From NCBI RefSeq assembly GCF_000262545.1, contig NZ_JH660660.1, positions 37,400 through 101,399 of the forward strand: a stretch of 64,000 nucleotides of DNA, in the 5' to 3' direction. The position numbers were made by a program, and so were the translations under genes. The stretch is from Prevotella bivia DSM 20514 (lineage in GTDB: Bacteria > Bacteroidota > Bacteroidia > Bacteroidales > Bacteroidaceae). Positions 62,453 to 64,000 of the stretch are shown in pieces. Every line of letters starts with the position of its first letter. The stretch's first letter is position 1. The notes beneath the pieces are model-generated. The model saw nothing but the letters and a program-made list of their open reading frames with translations. It was not told the origin of the DNA and did not search any database.

Positions 62453-63445
62453 TTAGTGGGGATATCCATATAGTTTACTTAATCTAAAAATAAAGAATTT
62501 TTTATCCGTAACTCCTCTTAGATTGGCTCTGAATAATTTTATTTTTGAGTTAAACGATTCTGCTGCCGCATTTGAAGCTCTGTTGTTATAGAAATTGAGT
62601 ATATCATTATAATGTTCATAGAATGTTGCAGCAATCACATTAAAGGAATGAAATCCAGCTTCTTCTACCTTATTATACCACTTAGCCATGCTTAGTCTTG
62701 CAGCATCTTTAATAGTATTTTTAGCAAAAATCATCCTTAACGAATGACATAGTCCATACGCTATCTTGAGTTTGGGGTATTCTCTAAATAATATTTTAGC
62801 TCTCTGTTTTTGTGTTGTAGTCCATTTATCAGCAGACTTAAATAGTAAATACCTACTCCTTGCCAATAACTCTTTACGCGTATCTCCATTTTCATAAATA
62901 AATGGTTCGTATTTTTTACCCTCTAATTTAGCATTTTCCATATCATCAGTGGCTTCCTGTATTGCATCCCATCTATAATCTATTCTTATCTGTTGTACTG
63001 CATCACAGGCTAACTTTTGGATATGAAATCTATCAATAACTCTTTGAGCTTTAGGAAAACAATGATGTACAATTTTACGCATTGTATCAGATAAATCTAA
63101 AGTAACTTCTTCTACTTGTTCTCTTTGTTGTTCATCTATTTTATCTAATATCTTACAGACTTCATCTGATTTTGTACCTGCCACAATAGCTACCAAACAG
63201 CCTTCTTTACCGTGTTTATCACGATTAGTAACGAGGGTATATAATTCACCATTCGAGAGAGCCACCTCGTCAATAGCAAGAAACTTACCTATATTCTCGG
63301 AAAACAATACCCATTTATCAGCATGGGACAACTGCTCCCAATCCCTATAACCACTTAAAGTTTCCTTGTATTGCTTCTCAAAAGTATGTCCATTTATATG
63401 ATAAAATTCCTCAAGCGTACGGCAGGTCACGGGGGATGTCTCCAT
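62453..63445 (-). CDS. ISL3-like transposase, catalytic ORF
   Basis: A 330-aa DDE transposase of the ISL3 superfamily. FLAIDEVALSNGELYTLVTN (first Asp), EVTLDLSDTMRKIV (second Asp), AQRVIDRFHIQKLACDAVQQ (the family's D-R-F-H motif) and SNAAAESFNSKIKLFRANLRG (Glu). Its stop codon TAA lies inside the left terminal repeat. It overlaps the N-region ORF in the +1 frame. Confidence 0.88.
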   Translation of the reverse strand: METSPVTCRTLEEFYHINGHTFEKQYKETLSGYRDWEQLSHADKWVLFSENIGKFLAIDEVALSNGELYTLVTNRDKHGKEGCLVAIVAGTKSDEVCKILDKIDEQQREQVEEVTLDLSDTMRKIVHHCFPKAQRVIDRFHIQKLACDAVQQIRIDYRWDAIQEATDDMENAKLEGKKYEPFIYENGDTRKELLARSRYLLFKSADKWTTTQKQRAKILFREYPKLKIAYGLCHSLRMIFAKNTIKDAARLSMAKWYNKVEEAGFHSFNVIAATFYEHYNDILNFYNNRASNAAAESFNSKIKLFRANLRGVTDKKFFIFRLSKLYGYPH

Positions 63446-63797
63446 ACGTTTCTTTTAAAAAAGCTCCGAACTCTTTACTATAACGAGTTCCAGAGGAAGT
63501 AAGATCTATGGGTAAGGGCAAGGAGAAGCTTTTACCTGTACGAGTATCAACCCAGCGACGACGGCGAAAGGAAAGGATTACTTTGTGATCACGAATAGGA
63601 AAGTCCGTTATATCAACTACTGCCATAAAACCCTTTGATTCAAAGTGGAGGTCATCGAGAAGTTCCGTTTCCATCTTCTCATCTAAATAAATACGAAACA
63701 AGGTAGAATCCTTTTCTATCCTAACTATTGAAAAATACCGAAGGACTTCGCTGGGAAGAACTAACTCGGCTAACTGATAAAGATATTTCTCTTCCAT
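63411..63797 (-). CDS. ISL3-like element N-region protein
   Basis: A 128-aa protein (from MEEKYLYQLAELVLP) corresponding to the N-terminal zinc-finger/HTH-like region of ISAon1-type elements, usually encoded separately or joined by frameshift. The stop is just inside the catalytic ORF; the overlap contains a run of five C (minus strand ATCCCCCG), a possible slippage site. The start at 63797 removes a nine-residue hydrophobic extension. Confidence 0.75.
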   Translation of the reverse strand: MEEKYLYQLAELVLPSEVLRYFSIVRIEKDSTLFRIYLDEKMETELLDDLHFESKGFMAVVDITDFPIRDHKVILSFRRRRWVDTRTGKSFSLPLPIDLTSSGTRYSKEFGAFLKETYGDIPRDLPYA

Positions 63798-63861
63798 AAT
63801 ACAAAGGAAAGAAAAATAAAACAATTATGAAAATATCCCCCACTAAATTTCTACTGAGCCT

Positions 63862-64000
63862 AAGGATGCTGAGCTGGAACAAAAGTCCCGTCGTATTCTT
63901 GAACTTGAGCGCATGGTATTTGGCAGGCGCAGCGAGAAACGCCTGCCTGAGAGTGCAAGCGACTGGACGGGTACGCTTTTTGACGAGCAGTGGCCCAAAG
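63862..64000 (+). pseudogene. tnpC: IS66 TnpC transposase, fragment at window edge
   Basis: A 46-codon open stretch KDAELEQKSRRILELERMVF then GRRSEKRLPESASDWTGTLF, a piece of the N-terminal region of IS66 TnpC (leucine-zipper and FGRRSEK motif). Its 5' part is cut by the ISL3-like element, and the other side of that element shows no matching IS66 DNA. It continues beyond the window. Its GC content is clearly above that of the chromosome here. Confidence 0.8.

Larger units (their letters stand above)
62439..63860 (-). mobile_element. ISL3-like insertion sequence (two-ORF, ISAon1-type)
   Basis: A 1422-bp element with terminal repeats GGGTCAGTAGAAATTTAG... (62439-62465) and its complement (63833-63860), about 27 bp with two differences. 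It carries an N-region ORF and the catalytic ORF, overlapping by 35 bp. No target-site duplication is visible. GGGTCAGT is also found 16 bp outside the left end (62423-62430). Confidence 0.8.

Overview
The window looks like a chromosomal segment of a low-GC Bacteroidales bacterium, most likely Prevotella in the broad sense. Three observations support this. Promoters have the Bacteroidetes form (TTTG or TTG, a gap of about 19-20 bases, then TAnnTTTG). Shine-Dalgarno sites are mostly absent. Gene neighbourhoods are Bacteroidales-like: serC-serA-DUF1015, ftsX-DUF3098-uppP-truB-queA-folK, and lptC next to a CorC-like protein and a PpiD-like chaperone. The assignment rests on remembered family and gene-order patterns; no search was run.

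Layout. 0.1-3.3 kb, minus strand: a secreted MORN-repeat protein and glycogen branching enzyme, probably one operon. 3.9-11.5 kb, plus: gyrA, three related TPR proteins in a row and a DEAD-box helicase. 11.7-15.8 kb, plus: serine biosynthesis (serC, serA), DUF1015 and a YigZ-type protein, then tRNA-Ser(CGA). 16-19 kb, minus: UDP-glucose dehydrogenase and glutamine synthetase. 19.1-21 kb, plus: a GNAT protein and hemN. 21.5-26.6 kb, minus: engB and an ABC-F ATPase, separated by an intact IS21-family element. 26.7-29.8 kb, plus: an oxidoreductase, DUF4421 and DUF1460. 29.8-36.3 kb, minus: recJ-recQ, a secreted C1B peptidase and an M24B aminopeptidase. 36.4-41.9 kb, plus: a patatin, then the ftsX-to-folK cluster covering division, cell-wall lipid recycling, tRNA modification and folate. 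42-42.7 kb: a membrane protein and XRE regulator behind a palindromic operator. 42.7-52.7 kb, minus: folA, thyA, an RNA methyltransferase, topB, secA, a small exported protein and DUF4105. 52.9-58.4 kb, plus: an outer-membrane protein, LptC, a CorC/GldE-like protein and PpiD, an envelope-biogenesis set. 58.5-60.5 kb, minus: nrnA and a nucleotidyltransferase. From 60.8 kb the window is accessory: an IS30 transposase, a 20-bp-arm palindrome, two identical tRNA-Lys genes, an ISL3-like element and the edge of an IS66 transposase gene.

The most unusual signal is between genes. Arrays of 15-bp near-palindromes, roughly AAAAGRTNAYCTTTT or AAAATAAATTATTTT, recur at an almost exact 22-bp period at 3426-3637, 21188-21356 and 51002-51082, with a decayed copy at 37277-37336. 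A second repeat, 66 bp long and carrying a minus-strand -7 box (TATCTTTG), occurs twice in tandem at 60561-60702 and once at 47341-47416. The IS21 insertion at 23307-25983 hit exactly at the engB stop codon and separated engB from the ABC-F gene, which had lain a few bases downstream.
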